From: JBLMZW01 sp050259035
Lineage (GTDB): Bacteria; Bacillota; Syntrophomonadia; Syntrophomonadales; DTU052
Direction: 5' to 3'
Assembly (NCBI GenBank): GCA_050259035.1
Contig: JBLMZW010000010.1
Location: forward strand, 1 to 16,099
Length of the DNA: 16,099 bases
Below the pieces are notes generated by a model, which did no database searches, was not told the DNA's origin, and worked only from the letters and a program-made list of their open reading frames with translations. The translations under genes and the position numbers were made by a program. Positions 6,706 through 15,621 of this stretch are shown here, one piece after another. The stretch's first letter is position 1. Every line of letters begins with the position of its first letter.

Positions 6706-8568
6706 ATGGATACATACGAGCAAAACCTTCAGATAGTTCAGGAGCGATATCCTCATATTTATCACCGGCTGCAGACCAGGACAGAACCAAAGTTTCAAAT
6801 AGAAAATTCCAAGGTTGAAGGCTGCCCTACCATTTCAGCCCAGGATGATCATGGGAGGTTTTACCTGCACAGCCTGTATAATCCTCGGGAAGAGGCCAAA
6901 AGGCTGATTGAGAAAGTAGAACTCAATAAGCTTAGCAGCTTCTGGATTATGGGTTTGGGAATGGGGTACCACGTTCTGGAATTAATGAATATAAGACATA
7001 GAGGCTTTATCACAGTTATCATTGAGAGTGATCTCAACCTTTTTGATGTTTTCCTTCATACCAATGTGGCCACGGAAGCCTTAAAATGGCCTTACTTTAT
7101 GTTTATTACAGGTTCAGAGGAACAATTAGAATTGGATGTTGAGACTGTGCTGCAAACTAAATTGAATTTCAGTATGGGACGGGTCGAATTCCTGACCTGC
7201 CCCGGGTTTGAACGTTATGATGGCAAAACCTACCGCAATCTGGTTAATAAAGCAATATCATATACCAAGTACCGATATAATGCCATGGGAAACTCGATTG
7301 AGGATACACTCGATGGCGTAAAGAATTCTTTTTTAAATGTTGAGGTTATGGCTAACAGTCCCGGGATAAGGAACATAGAGAACCAATATAAGGGAGTTCC
7401 GGCAATCATAGTTGCTGCCGGGCCCTCCCTGGACAAAAATATTGATCTGCTAAAGGAAGCTCAGGGTAAGGCCCTAATTATATCGTCGGATACCACCTTT
7501 CAGGTTTTATTAAAGAAAGGTATTATCCCGGATTTAGTAATGACCATTGAAAGAATACCCGAGGTATACGACCGGTTCTATAAGGGCGTTAACATTCCAA
7601 CTCAAACCTGGCTGACTGCCTTAAATGTTGCGGATAACAGGGTTTTCGAAGCATTTCCCGATAAACACCTGGTGGCATTTCGGGTTACAGAACCGTTGAG
7701 CCGTTGGATGGACGTCATGACCGGTAACAAGGGCAGTCTGGTTACCGGGCTTTCTGTTGCCCACCTGGCTTTTTCCGCAGCCCTGACAGCTGGATGTGAA
7801 CCAATAATTCTAGTAGGGCAGGATTTAGCTCTGGGAGAAGGGGATCGCTACTATGTTTCCGGCACGGCTGGGGATTCTAAAGGCGAAGATCCTTCCGATA
7901 TTGTTTGGGTAGAAGATTATAACGGCAGTCCAATTAAGACGACAGTTTTGCTGAAACACTTCCTCGAATGGTTTGAAAATACCTTAAGAGAAGTCAATGT
8001 GCATTGCATCGATGCAACCGAAGGTGGAGCCAAGATCGCGGGCAGTGAGATTATGACCTTACGAGAGGTATTGGATCAGTACTGCGTTAACAGCCCCGGC
8101 ATCCGTCCAATAGGAGAGATGGTCCAAATACCTGAGCCGATAACATTAGAACATATTTTGGATCATGTCCAGAATTTTAAAAAAGACTATGAGGCAACGA
8201 TAGAAACCATGGAAGAAGGGTTAAACCTTTTAGATGAAATGGAAAAAGAAGAACTTGAATTAAAGCAGAAGGCAATAAAAACCCAGGAGATTTTAAATGA
8301 TAGTTTTCGGAAAGTGACTTTCCGTTCCCGCGTATCTTTTACCCTGCAGGCGATAACATCAACCGCAATGACCAGATTGGCATCCCGAGGCCAGTTAGAG
8401 AACGAAGAGGACATGACCTACTTTATGAAATATACCCGTAAGTTTTTCTCCGAATTAACTCAGGCATCGGAAATTTGTATCTATGCCCTGGATAAAATTA
8501 TTTTAGATTTAAAACAAAGGATTCTAGAAAAAGCATCAAGTTTGAAGGAGATTGCCGAAAATGTTTAA
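6706..8568 (+). CDS. Motility accessory factor (Maf/DUF115) flagellin glycosyltransferase
   Basis: Cytoplasmic enzyme family that transfers nonulosonic-acid-type sugars from a CMP donor onto Ser/Thr of flagellin before export (known for Campylobacter, Helicobacter, Aeromonas and some Firmicutes). The 620-residue length is normal. The central MAF_flag10 domain starts near residue 225 with GVPAIIVAAGPSLDKN and continues through SSDTTFQVLLKKGIIPDLV, then GNKGSLVTGLSVAHLAF and VGQDLAL. The last 120 residues are Glu/Lys-rich and probably coiled-coil or helical. It is the first gene of the operon, behind a sigma-28-type promoter and immediately after the two flagellins, as expected for its substrate. 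The ATG follows GGAGGG by only 3 nt, which is tight. The last 8 bases overlap the next gene. The sugar it transfers cannot be read from the sequence. Confidence 0.9.
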   Translation: MDTYEQNLQIVQERYPHIYHRLQTRTEPKFQIENSKVEGCPTISAQDDHGRFYLHSLYNPREEAKRLIEKVELNKLSSFWIMGLGMGYHVLELMNIRHRGFITVIIESDLNLFDVFLHTNVATEALKWPYFMFITGSEEQLELDVETVLQTKLNFSMGRVEFLTCPGFERYDGKTYRNLVNKAISYTKYRYNAMGNSIEDTLDGVKNSFLNVEVMANSPGIRNIENQYKGVPAIIVAAGPSLDKNIDLLKEAQGKALIISSDTTFQVLLKKGIIPDLVMTIERIPEVYDRFYKGVNIPTQTWLTALNVADNRVFEAFPDKHLVAFRVTEPLSRWMDVMTGNKGSLVTGLSVAHLAFSAALTAGCEPIILVGQDLALGEGDRYYVSGTAGDSKGEDPSDIVWVEDYNGSPIKTTVLLKHFLEWFENTLREVNVHCIDATEGGAKIAGSEIMTLREVLDQYCVNSPGIRPIGEMVQIPEPITLEHILDHVQNFKKDYEATIETMEEGLNLLDEMEKEELELKQKAIKTQEILNDSFRKVTFRSRVSFTLQAITSTAMTRLASRGQLENEEDMTYFMKYTRKFFSELTQASEICIYALDKIILDLKQRILEKASSLKEIAENV

Positions 8569-9787
8569 AAAAGAACAACAATACACCATTAAGGCTCATA
8601 ATAACGAGTTTGGCCACCTGAGGAGTTTTAATATGTATGTTAAAAGTCCGGATCAGGGTATTAATGAGCAGACAGGTGTTCTTCTGGTGGTGCAGAACCT
8701 TCGGGCTGTTGCAAACAGTCAGTTCTGGTATGATTTGAGATCAAATTGGTCCAATCGTTATAATGTGATTACCATAGGTTTGAATTATCAGGGAGCAGGC
8801 TGGACTGGAAAAGGCGGTTCCGGGGAATACACCATACCACTTGAGACTCTGGAGAAGATTTTCTATTTACTTCCGGAGGAAATAAGACCTGCAACTCTAC
8901 CATCCAATCCGGATGATCTTCTTAAACTCTTTGCCGGTCAGGATCTAACCCCATTTGGTATACAATTTGATGAAGCTGAAGGCCTGGATTTTTGGAAAAA
9001 TTACCCTGATTATGGCTTTATCCAGGCTATGGACTGCCTCTGGGCTCTGGGTGCTTTGAAACAAATTCTTACATCAGAAGGGGTTTCAATAAATCAGAGC
9101 CGAACTTATGCCTATGGAATCAACGAGGGCGGACATATTGTTCAAATGTGCGGGAGGTTTGCTCCTAGAACCTTTGCCCTAATTATTGACAACTCCGGCT
9201 ACCCTTTTATCACCATTGAAACCATGCTGGGAAAAGAAGACACATATGAAAAAAGGTGGTTATCTGTCGGCAATTCTTCTATCGGGGTCAATGTCAGCTT
9301 GCCCAAGACTTACGGAATAAGGGAAGGTGCTCGTTATTACGTTACTGAAGATATGCTGGAGATAAGGAATCTTAATCAGTTTATAGTGGATTCCCCCACC
9401 AGGTTCGTGGTTATCCAAATGGAAAAGGATAATCCCGACAAACGGAAGCTATATGAAGAGATGGTTAAAGGCGGGCTGGATGTTAATTATGTTGTCCGGG
9501 AAGAGAATCTTAATGAAGAGAATGTAGTTTCCTTGTTTGAAGAATATGCCGACCATTTTATTTCCACTGACAGTCCTGATATGCTTTCCAGTAGTGGGCT
9601 ATCTGATTTTGAACTGGCCACCAGGATGGAATTCGATACTACCAACGGGAAGTACATATTGGATTACTCATCGGGGGCACCCCAGATTGAATTTGAAGGG
9701 AATATAGTGGTATTGCGCCTGGCGGATGAGGATAATGCCGGTGCGGAAGAAATCAATGTGAACGAAAGTAACCCGAAATTGAATTGA
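8561..9787 (+). CDS. DUF2920-like alpha/beta-hydrolase-fold protein of flagellin glycosylation cluster
   Basis: 408-residue soluble protein of the DUF2920 type often found in flagellar glycan loci; its biochemical role is unknown. Visible hydrolase-fold marks are a strand-rich N terminus with GVLLVVQNLR, an oxyanion-loop-like NYQGAGWTGKGG region, and a nucleophile-elbow-like YAYGINEGGHIVQMCG, followed by ALIIDNSGYPF. In a canonical elbow (G-x-S-x-G) the middle residue would be Ser; here it is Asn188 (G186-I-N-E-G190), so classical serine-hydrolase catalysis is doubtful. The C-terminal 50 residues are acidic and variable. The ATG at 8561 is preferred to the in-frame TTG at 8552 because GAAGGAG (8544-8550) lies 10 nt upstream of the ATG but only 1 nt from the TTG. 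It overlaps the maf stop and is therefore likely translationally coupled to it. A sugar O-acyl transferase or esterase role is conceivable but unproven. Confidence 0.75.
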   Translation: MFKKEQQYTIKAHNNEFGHLRSFNMYVKSPDQGINEQTGVLLVVQNLRAVANSQFWYDLRSNWSNRYNVITIGLNYQGAGWTGKGGSGEYTIPLETLEKIFYLLPEEIRPATLPSNPDDLLKLFAGQDLTPFGIQFDEAEGLDFWKNYPDYGFIQAMDCLWALGALKQILTSEGVSINQSRTYAYGINEGGHIVQMCGRFAPRTFALIIDNSGYPFITIETMLGKEDTYEKRWLSVGNSSIGVNVSLPKTYGIREGARYYVTEDMLEIRNLNQFIVDSPTRFVVIQMEKDNPDKRKLYEEMVKGGLDVNYVVREENLNEENVVSLFEEYADHFISTDSPDMLSSSGLSDFELATRMEFDTTNGKYILDYSSGAPQIEFEGNIVVLRLADEDNAGAEEINVNESNPKLN

Positions 9788-9797
9788 GGTGACCCCG

Positions 9798-10547
9798 TTG
9801 TATTCTGGAAATAATCTTAAGATAGTTGCTACTATTGAAGCCCGTATGACCTCAAGCCGGCTGCCGGGTAAGGTTCTATTAGACCTTTGCGGTAAACCGG
9901 ACTTGCAGCAGATAATTGAAAGATTAAAAAGAAGCTGTTATCTGGATGATGTGGTGGTGGCAACTACAGTTAACGAAACAGATGAACCGATCGTGAATCT
10001 CTGCCAGGAACTCGGCTGTTCTTACTATAGAGGCAGTGAAGAGGATGTCCTATTAAGGGTTTTGGGAGCGGCACAGTCAGTTCAAGCGGATATTATTGTG
10101 GAGATAACCGGCGATTGCCCGGTGATTGATTGGCGGCATGTGGATCATCTGGTAGAAATGTTCTTTAGCGCTGAATATGACTATACCGCTAATATTATAG
10201 AAAGAACTTTCCCGCGCGGATTTGATACCCAGGTATTCCCGGTTAAGGTCTTGGATGAGGTCAACCGGATAACCAACGATCCGACCGATCATGAACATGT
10301 TTCGTTATACATATACAGGCATCCGGAAAAATATCGCCTGGGTAACTGGCGGGCACCGGAGGAACTCTATCACCCGGAATTGGAAATTACCCTGGACACT
10401 CCTGAGGATTACGAACTGATTAAGAACATCTATGAGCGGTTGTATCCGGTAAACCCAGACTTTTCCGCCCTTGATGTGGTGCGGCTGATGCTCGATAACC
10501 CGGATTTGGGGCAGATAACTGCCGGAGTGAGGAGAAAAAAACCATGA
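9798..10547 (+). CDS. SpsF/acylneuraminate cytidylyltransferase-family nucleotidyltransferase
   Basis: 249 residues, the usual length for this family. It belongs to CTP_transf_3 proteins, which activate sugars by coupling them to CMP. The N-terminal nucleotide-binding motif is IEARMTSSRLPGKVL (residues 13-27 or so), followed by DLCGKP, then YYRGSEEDVLLR and EITGDCPVID, the acidic metal/substrate region. It resembles spore-coat SpsF rather than classical NeuA/PseF, so the substrate may be an unusual sugar acid. Two starts are possible: GTG 9789 or TTG 9798. The GAGGTGA at 9787-9793 is well placed only for TTG 9798. The gene follows the previous stop by 10 nt and overlaps the next gene in an ATGA junction. 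As the CMP-sugar maker it would supply the donor for Maf (inference). Confidence 0.85.
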   Translation: MYSGNNLKIVATIEARMTSSRLPGKVLLDLCGKPDLQQIIERLKRSCYLDDVVVATTVNETDEPIVNLCQELGCSYYRGSEEDVLLRVLGAAQSVQADIIVEITGDCPVIDWRHVDHLVEMFFSAEYDYTANIIERTFPRGFDTQVFPVKVLDEVNRITNDPTDHEHVSLYIYRHPEKYRLGNWRAPEELYHPELEITLDTPEDYELIKNIYERLYPVNPDFSALDVVRLMLDNPDLGQITAGVRRKKP

Positions 10548-11506
10548 GTGATAAATATAAAGTGTTAATAATCGGGGCAGGCAAAATTGCCGCCCTTTTT
10601 GATTTACCGGGGAGTGGCAAGGTTTTAACCCACGCCCATGCGGTGGTGGAAAACGAGCGTTTGGAACTGGTTGGTTTCACGGATGTCGATTATGAACGGG
10701 CTAAAACGGCGACCCAGATATGGGGAGGCCAGGCTTTTGCATCGCTGGATGAGGCTCTGGGCCAGGATGTGGATATTGCGGTAGTAACAGCGCCGGATGA
10801 ATACCATTATGAGGTTTTAATGCAGCTGGTAGGTTATCCTCTACGGGTTGTCTTAGCGGAAAAACCGTTAGCCAAAAGTTTGGCTAATGCTATGGAAATA
10901 AAAAGAATATACGAAAACAACGAAATCCCAGTTCTGGTCAATTACACCCGCCGCTTTGTTCCCGAGTTTCAATCCCTGAAGGCGCGGTTGAATCAGTGTG
11001 AGTACGGGAGATTGTTGGCTGGCAATTGCTATTATGGCAAGGGTATGTTACATAATGGTTCCCATCTGGTAGACTTACTGCGTTTTCTCTTCGGGGAAAT
11101 AACCGGTTGGTCGATCTTTGAACGGATTAATGATTTTTACGATGATGATCCCAGCCTTTCTGCCGTTCTCAAGTTTGACTCTGGAGAGAACCTGGTACTT
11201 CAAGCAGTGGACTGCCGGGCGTACAGCCTCTTTGAACTTGATTTGCTTTTTGAAAAACAAAGGATCAGGGTAGTTGATTCGGGTTTTGTAATTGAGGAAC
11301 ATCAGGTGGTAGAGGATCAGATTTACAGTGGTTATCGTCGAATCAGAAAGGGCAGGGAATTCCCTGCTGGCCTGGGTGATGCCATGGCTCTGGCTTATGA
11401 TAATATCGTTCAATATTTAGATGGAACGTGCGAGTTGAAATGTACATTGAACGACGCTTATCGGGCTATGACAATTTGTATCGGCATGCAGAGTGAAGCC
11501 TTATGA
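10544..11506 (+). CDS. Gfo/Idh/MocA-family NAD(P)-dependent oxidoreductase
   Basis: 320-residue cytoplasmic sugar or inositol-type dehydrogenase. The N-terminal Rossmann domain starts KVLIIGAGKIAALFD with a dinucleotide loop variant (GAGKIA), followed by GFTDVD at the acidic strand end and VVTAPDEYHYE. The family-specific EKPLAKS motif, whose Lys is catalytic in this superfamily, is present near residue 105, followed by VNYTRRFVPEF. The C-terminal alpha/beta sheet domain follows, with HNGSHLVDLLRFLFG providing the usual substrate-site His. It starts in a 4-nt ATGA overlap with the cytidylyltransferase and itself ends in a 4-nt overlap with the next gene. Homologues in flagellar glycan clusters (such as PtmF in Campylobacter) suggest an oxidation or keto-sugar step that prepares an aminotransferase substrate; the exact substrate is unknown. 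Confidence 0.87.
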   Translation: MSDKYKVLIIGAGKIAALFDLPGSGKVLTHAHAVVENERLELVGFTDVDYERAKTATQIWGGQAFASLDEALGQDVDIAVVTAPDEYHYEVLMQLVGYPLRVVLAEKPLAKSLANAMEIKRIYENNEIPVLVNYTRRFVPEFQSLKARLNQCEYGRLLAGNCYYGKGMLHNGSHLVDLLRFLFGEITGWSIFERINDFYDDDPSLSAVLKFDSGENLVLQAVDCRAYSLFELDLLFEKQRIRVVDSGFVIEEHQVVEDQIYSGYRRIRKGREFPAGLGDAMALAYDNIVQYLDGTCELKCTLNDAYRAMTICIGMQSEAL

Positions 11507-12651
11507 TAAACAGGTTATTGATGTTTGCCCGCGATCCCGGCGGTGCGAATGTGATTTTTCCCCTGGCAGATGCTTTTTCCAACCGGGGTTATGAAGTTGT
11601 CCTGCGGGGGAAAGACATAGCCCTTAACCGGTTCCGTGCTCAAGGTCTAGGAGGATCAGATCTGGCCTCAGTTCCTGATGATATAAATCTAGATAATATT
11701 ACTTCCTGGATTAAACAGGCTAGACCGCAGGCGGTCATCACTGGAACCAGTGCGGATGATCCTACAGAAAAATATATCTGGAAAGCTTGTATGCATCTGG
11801 GGATACCGTCATTCGCGGTTTTAGATCAATGGATGAACTTTGGGATTAGGTTTTCCCCCTATGGGTTAGCGCAAGCGGTTCAGTATAAACAACGAAAAGA
11901 GCACCCGTTTCTTCCTACGATGATTCTGGCTATGGATGAGAATGCTCGCCAGGGGCTAATGGCAGATGGTATTGATGCCGATAGAATAGCTGTAGTGGGG
12001 CATCCCTACCTGGAATGGCTAGCCAGGAAAAGTCGGGAGATGCTAAACGAGGGAGTTAATCAGCGGGTTAGAAGTACTTTAAGGGTTGATCCGGACGAAA
12101 TGTTAATTACCTTCGCATCGGAACCCTTATCCAGGGATTATGGTGGAGAAGAAAGGGCCAGAGAATATTGGGGGTTTACGGAAGACACCATCATTCGAGA
12201 GTTAGTCGAAGCCCTTTCCGGGGATGGGGTTGAGGCCCGAAAAAGGATCAAGTTTGTGGTCAAACTCCATCCCCGGGAGGAGCGTAGTAAATATGCCTAC
12301 ATTAACCAGGATAATTGTGGACTTGAACCAATTATAATCGGAGATGAGATCCCGGCTGTGGATTTAATTACAGCTTCCGATTATATCATCGGCATGTCTT
12401 CAATGTTTCTCCTGGAAGCGGTGGTTATAGGAAAACCGGTTACCAGCATTATGATTGGGTTGCAACGAGAGAATCCTTTTATTCTGGATCGTTTAGGGAT
12501 TCTAACGTCAATTAGGACTAAAGAGGACCTAAGAAAAACGATTAATTCGATAATTAGTTTGGAAGGGTTTCCGGTAATAGACATTCGAGTGGCAGAAGGT
12601 GCCGCAGATAACATAGTCAAAGTAGTGGAGGGATACATATGTCGGAATTAG
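11503..12651 (+). CDS. GT-B/UDP-GlcNAc 2-epimerase-like protein of unknown specificity
   Basis: 382 residues, not confidently assigned to a named family. The N-terminal half has a Rossmann-like start RLLMFARDPGGANVIFPLAD, then VITGTSADDPTEKYIWKAC and SFAVLDQWMNFG. The C-terminal half shows FVVKLHPREERSKY (near residue 250) and YIIGMSSMFLLEAVVIGKP (near 290-305). KLHPRE followed by a small-residue S-S-x-F-x-x-E-A segment is the pattern of the nucleotide-binding half of GT-B enzymes such as UDP-GlcNAc 2-epimerases and CDP-glycerol transferases. It could therefore be a hydrolysing epimerase or a glycosyl/polyol transferase. The ATG overlaps the previous stop (ATGA), with no strong ribosome site, so it is probably expressed by translational coupling. 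The end overlaps the next gene by 13 nt. Confidence 0.6.
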   Translation: MINRLLMFARDPGGANVIFPLADAFSNRGYEVVLRGKDIALNRFRAQGLGGSDLASVPDDINLDNITSWIKQARPQAVITGTSADDPTEKYIWKACMHLGIPSFAVLDQWMNFGIRFSPYGLAQAVQYKQRKEHPFLPTMILAMDENARQGLMADGIDADRIAVVGHPYLEWLARKSREMLNEGVNQRVRSTLRVDPDEMLITFASEPLSRDYGGEERAREYWGFTEDTIIRELVEALSGDGVEARKRIKFVVKLHPREERSKYAYINQDNCGLEPIIIGDEIPAVDLITASDYIIGMSSMFLLEAVVIGKPVTSIMIGLQRENPFILDRLGILTSIRTKEDLRKTINSIISLEGFPVIDIRVAEGAADNIVKVVEGYICRN

Positions 12652-13940
12652 CGATTAAGGGTGGCCCAAAAGTAAGGAGTGAACTATTTCCCGCTTACCG
12701 CCCGGTTGGCAGGGAAGAGGAGCAGGCGGCGCAAAGGGTTATCAGGTCCGGCGTGCTTTCCAAATTCCTTGGGGCCTGGCATGACGATTTTTATGGCGGT
12801 CCAGAGGTACAAGCTCTGGAAAAGGAATGGGCTGAATATTTTGGCGTCCGCCATGCTATATCGGTTAATTCGGCTACTTCCGGGCTGTACTGTGCGGTAG
12901 GTGCCTCAGGGGTAGGCCCGGGTGATGAAGTGATTGTCTCTCCATATACCATGTCGGCTTCGGCTACTGCTCCGCTGATTTTTAATGCGGTTCCGGTTTT
13001 TGCCGATATTGAAGAAGACTATTTCTGTCTCGACGTTGATTCTATTGAGAGCCGAATAACCGGGAGAACTAGAGCCATTATTGTGGTGGATATTTTCGGA
13101 CAGCCTTACGACTCGGAACGAATTAATAAATTGGCCAAAAAACACAACCTGCTGGTAATCGAGGATACGGCCCAGGCCCCGGCGGCCAAATATGGAACTC
13201 GATATGCCGGTACTTTAGGTGACATTGGTGTGTTTTCCCTCAATTACCACAAGCATATACACTGTGGTGAAGGCGGTGTGGTTGTCACTAATGACGATGA
13301 ATTGGCGGAAAGGGTACGGCTGATTAGAAACCATGCCGAAGCGGTGGTGGCAGCCAAAGGAACGGCGAACCTCATCAATATGCTGGGCTTTAATTTCCGC
13401 ATGACGGAATTAGAGGCGGCTATAGCCCGGGAACAACTAAAGAAACTGGGCCAACTGGTCGATAAGAGAAGAAAGAATATAGAATACCTGAACCGGTTGT
13501 TGGCAGAGATTCCATGCTTGGAACCGGCCCGGGTCAGACCTGGCTGTGAACACGCTTATTATGTTCACCCCTTAAAATATCGGGGAGAAATAGCCGGGGT
13601 ATCCAGAGAACGTTTTATTGAGGCGGTAAAAGCCGAATTAATGCCTACCGAACTTCGTTTAACTGAGGGGGTAAAGGTAAGTTGCGGCTATGTCAAACCA
13701 TTATACCTGATGCCCCTTTTTCAAGAGATGCAGGGTTATGGTTCGATGGGGTGCCCATTTAAATGTCCCAGGTATGAAGGCAATATCAGCTATCCACAGG
13801 GACTATGCCCGGTTACAGAGAGAATGCATTTCAAAGAACTTATTTTTCATGAATTAATAAGCCCGGCCTTAGCGCCAAAAGACCTGGATGATGTGGTGGT
13901 AGCCTTCAATAAAGTCTGGACGAACAGAGGTGAGCTTTAA
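12639..13940 (+). CDS. DegT/DnrJ/EryC1-type PLP-dependent sugar aminotransferase
   Basis: 433 residues, slightly longer than the common 370-400. It converts a keto-sugar into an amino-sugar nucleotide using glutamate (family knowledge). Visible motifs are EYFGVRHAISVNSATSGL (PLP phosphate-binding region), GDEVIVSPYTMSASA, VVDIFGQPYDSERI with VIEDTAQAP (Asp stacking on PLP), and the internal aldimine lysine in NYHKHIHCGEGG at about Lys205. EHAYYVHPLKY is also present. A Cys-containing insert (SMGCPFKCPRYEGNISYPQ, about residues 368-387) precedes the C-terminal helix. The start ATG has GGAGGG 6 nt upstream, inside the end of the previous gene. With the upstream oxidoreductase and the downstream acetyltransferase it forms the usual oxidise-aminate-acylate set. 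Confidence 0.88.
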   Translation: MSELAIKGGPKVRSELFPAYRPVGREEEQAAQRVIRSGVLSKFLGAWHDDFYGGPEVQALEKEWAEYFGVRHAISVNSATSGLYCAVGASGVGPGDEVIVSPYTMSASATAPLIFNAVPVFADIEEDYFCLDVDSIESRITGRTRAIIVVDIFGQPYDSERINKLAKKHNLLVIEDTAQAPAAKYGTRYAGTLGDIGVFSLNYHKHIHCGEGGVVVTNDDELAERVRLIRNHAEAVVAAKGTANLINMLGFNFRMTELEAAIAREQLKKLGQLVDKRRKNIEYLNRLLAEIPCLEPARVRPGCEHAYYVHPLKYRGEIAGVSRERFIEAVKAELMPTELRLTEGVKVSCGYVKPLYLMPLFQEMQGYGSMGCPFKCPRYEGNISYPQGLCPVTERMHFKELIFHELISPALAPKDLDDVVVAFNKVWTNRGEL

Positions 13941-13942
13941 CT

Positions 13943-14494
13943 ATGGAGAAGAGCGCCTTCCTGGTGGGAGAAAACATATATCTCAGGGGGTTGCAGGAAA
14001 ACGATGCATCGGGCAATTACTTGAACTGGTTCAATGATCCCGAGGTCTGTCGCTTTAATTCTCACCATATTTTTCCCTATTTCCAAAAGAAAGCCCTGGA
14101 GTATATAGAATATAGCCAGAAAACCAGGGATGCTTTGATCCTGGCTATAGTAACTAAGTTAGATAATACCCACATCGGCAATGTATCATTACAGGATGTT
14201 AACTATATTAACCGAACCGCGGATTTCGCCATAGTTATCGGTCAAAAGGAATGCTGGGGCAAGGGTTATTCCAAGGAAGCCGGGCGATTATTGATTCAAC
14301 AAGGCTTCGAGGCATTAAACCTTAACCGGATAACCTGTGGTACCACGGAAGAGAATGTTCCCATGCAACGGCTTGCCCTGGCCATGGGGTTCAAGCAGGA
14401 AGGGGTCAGAAGAGAAGCTGTATATAAGCACGGTCAATATATCAACTTATTGGAATACGGGTTGCTGAAGTCAGAATGGCAAAAGGGGAGGTAG
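13943..14494 (+). CDS. GNAT-family N-acetyltransferase (RimJ/RimL-like)
   Basis: 183 residues, a single GNAT domain. It begins VGENIYLRGLQENDASGNYLNWFNDPEV, the standard RimJ/RimL-like opening. The acetyl-CoA loop appears as IGQKECWGKGYSKEAGRLL (about residues 92-110; Q/R-x-x-G-x-G/A type), followed by FEALNLNRITCGTTEENVPMQRLALAMGF and REAVYKHGQYINLLEYGLL. In this operon the most likely job is acetylating the amino group placed by the DegT enzyme, the role of PseH in pseudaminic acid synthesis, though ribosomal-protein acetylation cannot be excluded from sequence alone. GAGGTG lies 8 nt before the ATG, and the gene begins 2 nt after the previous stop. Confidence 0.83.
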   Translation: MEKSAFLVGENIYLRGLQENDASGNYLNWFNDPEVCRFNSHHIFPYFQKKALEYIEYSQKTRDALILAIVTKLDNTHIGNVSLQDVNYINRTADFAIVIGQKECWGKGYSKEAGRLLIQQGFEALNLNRITCGTTEENVPMQRLALAMGFKQEGVRREAVYKHGQYINLLEYGLLKSEWQKGR

Positions 14495-14498
14495 CGTG

Positions 14499-15599
14499 AT
14501 GTCTGACTACGGAAAACCATTATACGATGGTGTTTTGCAATACTGTACCAGGTGTTGTATGCCCGAGACCACAGAGGGAATTATCTTCGATGAAATGGGC
14601 ATATGCCAGGCCTGTCAGTCAGCGGAACAGAAAATGCATATAAACTGGGTGGAACGTGAAAAAGAACTGCGAGAAATGTTGGAACGCTACAAGAATTCGA
14701 GCGGGGATAATTACGATTGCATCGTTCCTATCAGCGGTGGCAAAGACAGCACCTTCCAGCTGTATGTCATAACCCAGGTTTACGGTTTGAGGCCTTTGGC
14801 CGTTACCGCCAGCCACGGCTGGTATTCAGAAACTGGTTGGTATAATCTATGGAATGCACTACGACAGTTTAACGTGGATCACATTATGTATACTCCCAAT
14901 CAAGCCCTGGTGAATAAGCTGGCGAGGCAGTCCTTATACAAAATCGGGGATTCTTGCTGGCACTGTCATGCCGGAGTAGGGGCCTTTCCCCTGCAGATAG
15001 CAGTTAAATACCGTATTCCGCTGCTGATATGGGGCGAATCTATCGCCGAGTCTTCCGGCCGGGCCAGTTATTACAACCCGGTAACCAAGTTTGACCGGGA
15101 GTATTTTACTAAGGTCTCGGCCAAGTGTTATCCCGAGGATATGGTTAATGAAGATATATCACTGAAAGAACTGGTTTGCTACCGGCTGCCATCGGTGGAA
15201 GAACTGGAGGAGGTCGGGGTGGTAGGGATTCATCTGGGGGATTACATGTTCTGGGACGACGAACGACAGATGGAATTCGTCAGAGACTACTACGGATGGA
15301 AAGAAGACAAGGTTGAAGGTTCGTATAAAGGGTATAAGAGTGTTGAATGCCAGATGGCCGGTGTCCACGATTATACCTGTTTCCTTAAGAGGGGGTTTGG
15401 CCGAGGTTCGTTTCATGCCAGTGTGGATGTTAGGGCGGGGCTCCTTACCCGGGAAGAAGGTTGTGAACAGGCAAAAAAACATGATTCCGAGCGTCCCGGT
15501 GCTCTGGATAAATATCTGGAATTGACCGGTTTAACCGAACAAGAGGTTATTGATATTGTGAAATTACACCGAACTGGCAAAGCCAAACTTCTTCCATAG
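14499..15599 (+). CDS. N-acetyl sugar amidotransferase (PP-loop; WbpG/PseA/WbuX type)
   Basis: 366-residue ATP-dependent enzyme that, in characterised relatives, turns an N-acetyl group of a sugar into an acetamidino group, with ammonia from HisH/HisF-like partners. It has an N-terminal cysteine cluster (YCTRCCMPET with GICQACQ, probably metal binding), the PP-loop SGGKDS at residues 79-84, and a second pair C153-W-H-C156 followed by LLIWGESIAESSGRASYYNP. The C terminus is HDSERPGALDKYLELTGL. ATG 14499 is chosen over GTG 14496 because GGGGAGG (14485-14491) is 7 nt upstream of the ATG and only 4 from the GTG. It predicts an amidino-bearing flagellar sugar. No glutaminase partner is visible within the window; it may lie downstream. 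Confidence 0.88.
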   Translation: MSDYGKPLYDGVLQYCTRCCMPETTEGIIFDEMGICQACQSAEQKMHINWVEREKELREMLERYKNSSGDNYDCIVPISGGKDSTFQLYVITQVYGLRPLAVTASHGWYSETGWYNLWNALRQFNVDHIMYTPNQALVNKLARQSLYKIGDSCWHCHAGVGAFPLQIAVKYRIPLLIWGESIAESSGRASYYNPVTKFDREYFTKVSAKCYPEDMVNEDISLKELVCYRLPSVEELEEVGVVGIHLGDYMFWDDERQMEFVRDYYGWKEDKVEGSYKGYKSVECQMAGVHDYTCFLKRGFGRGSFHASVDVRAGLLTREEGCEQAKKHDSERPGALDKYLELTGLTEQEVIDIVKLHRTGKAKLLP

Positions 15600-15621
15600 A
15601 AGTATCTTTGGAGGTGTTATT

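Noticed and set aside
8552..8560. TTG start for the DUF2920-like gene
   Set aside because: Only 1 nt from the Shine-Dalgarno; ATG 8561 has normal spacing.
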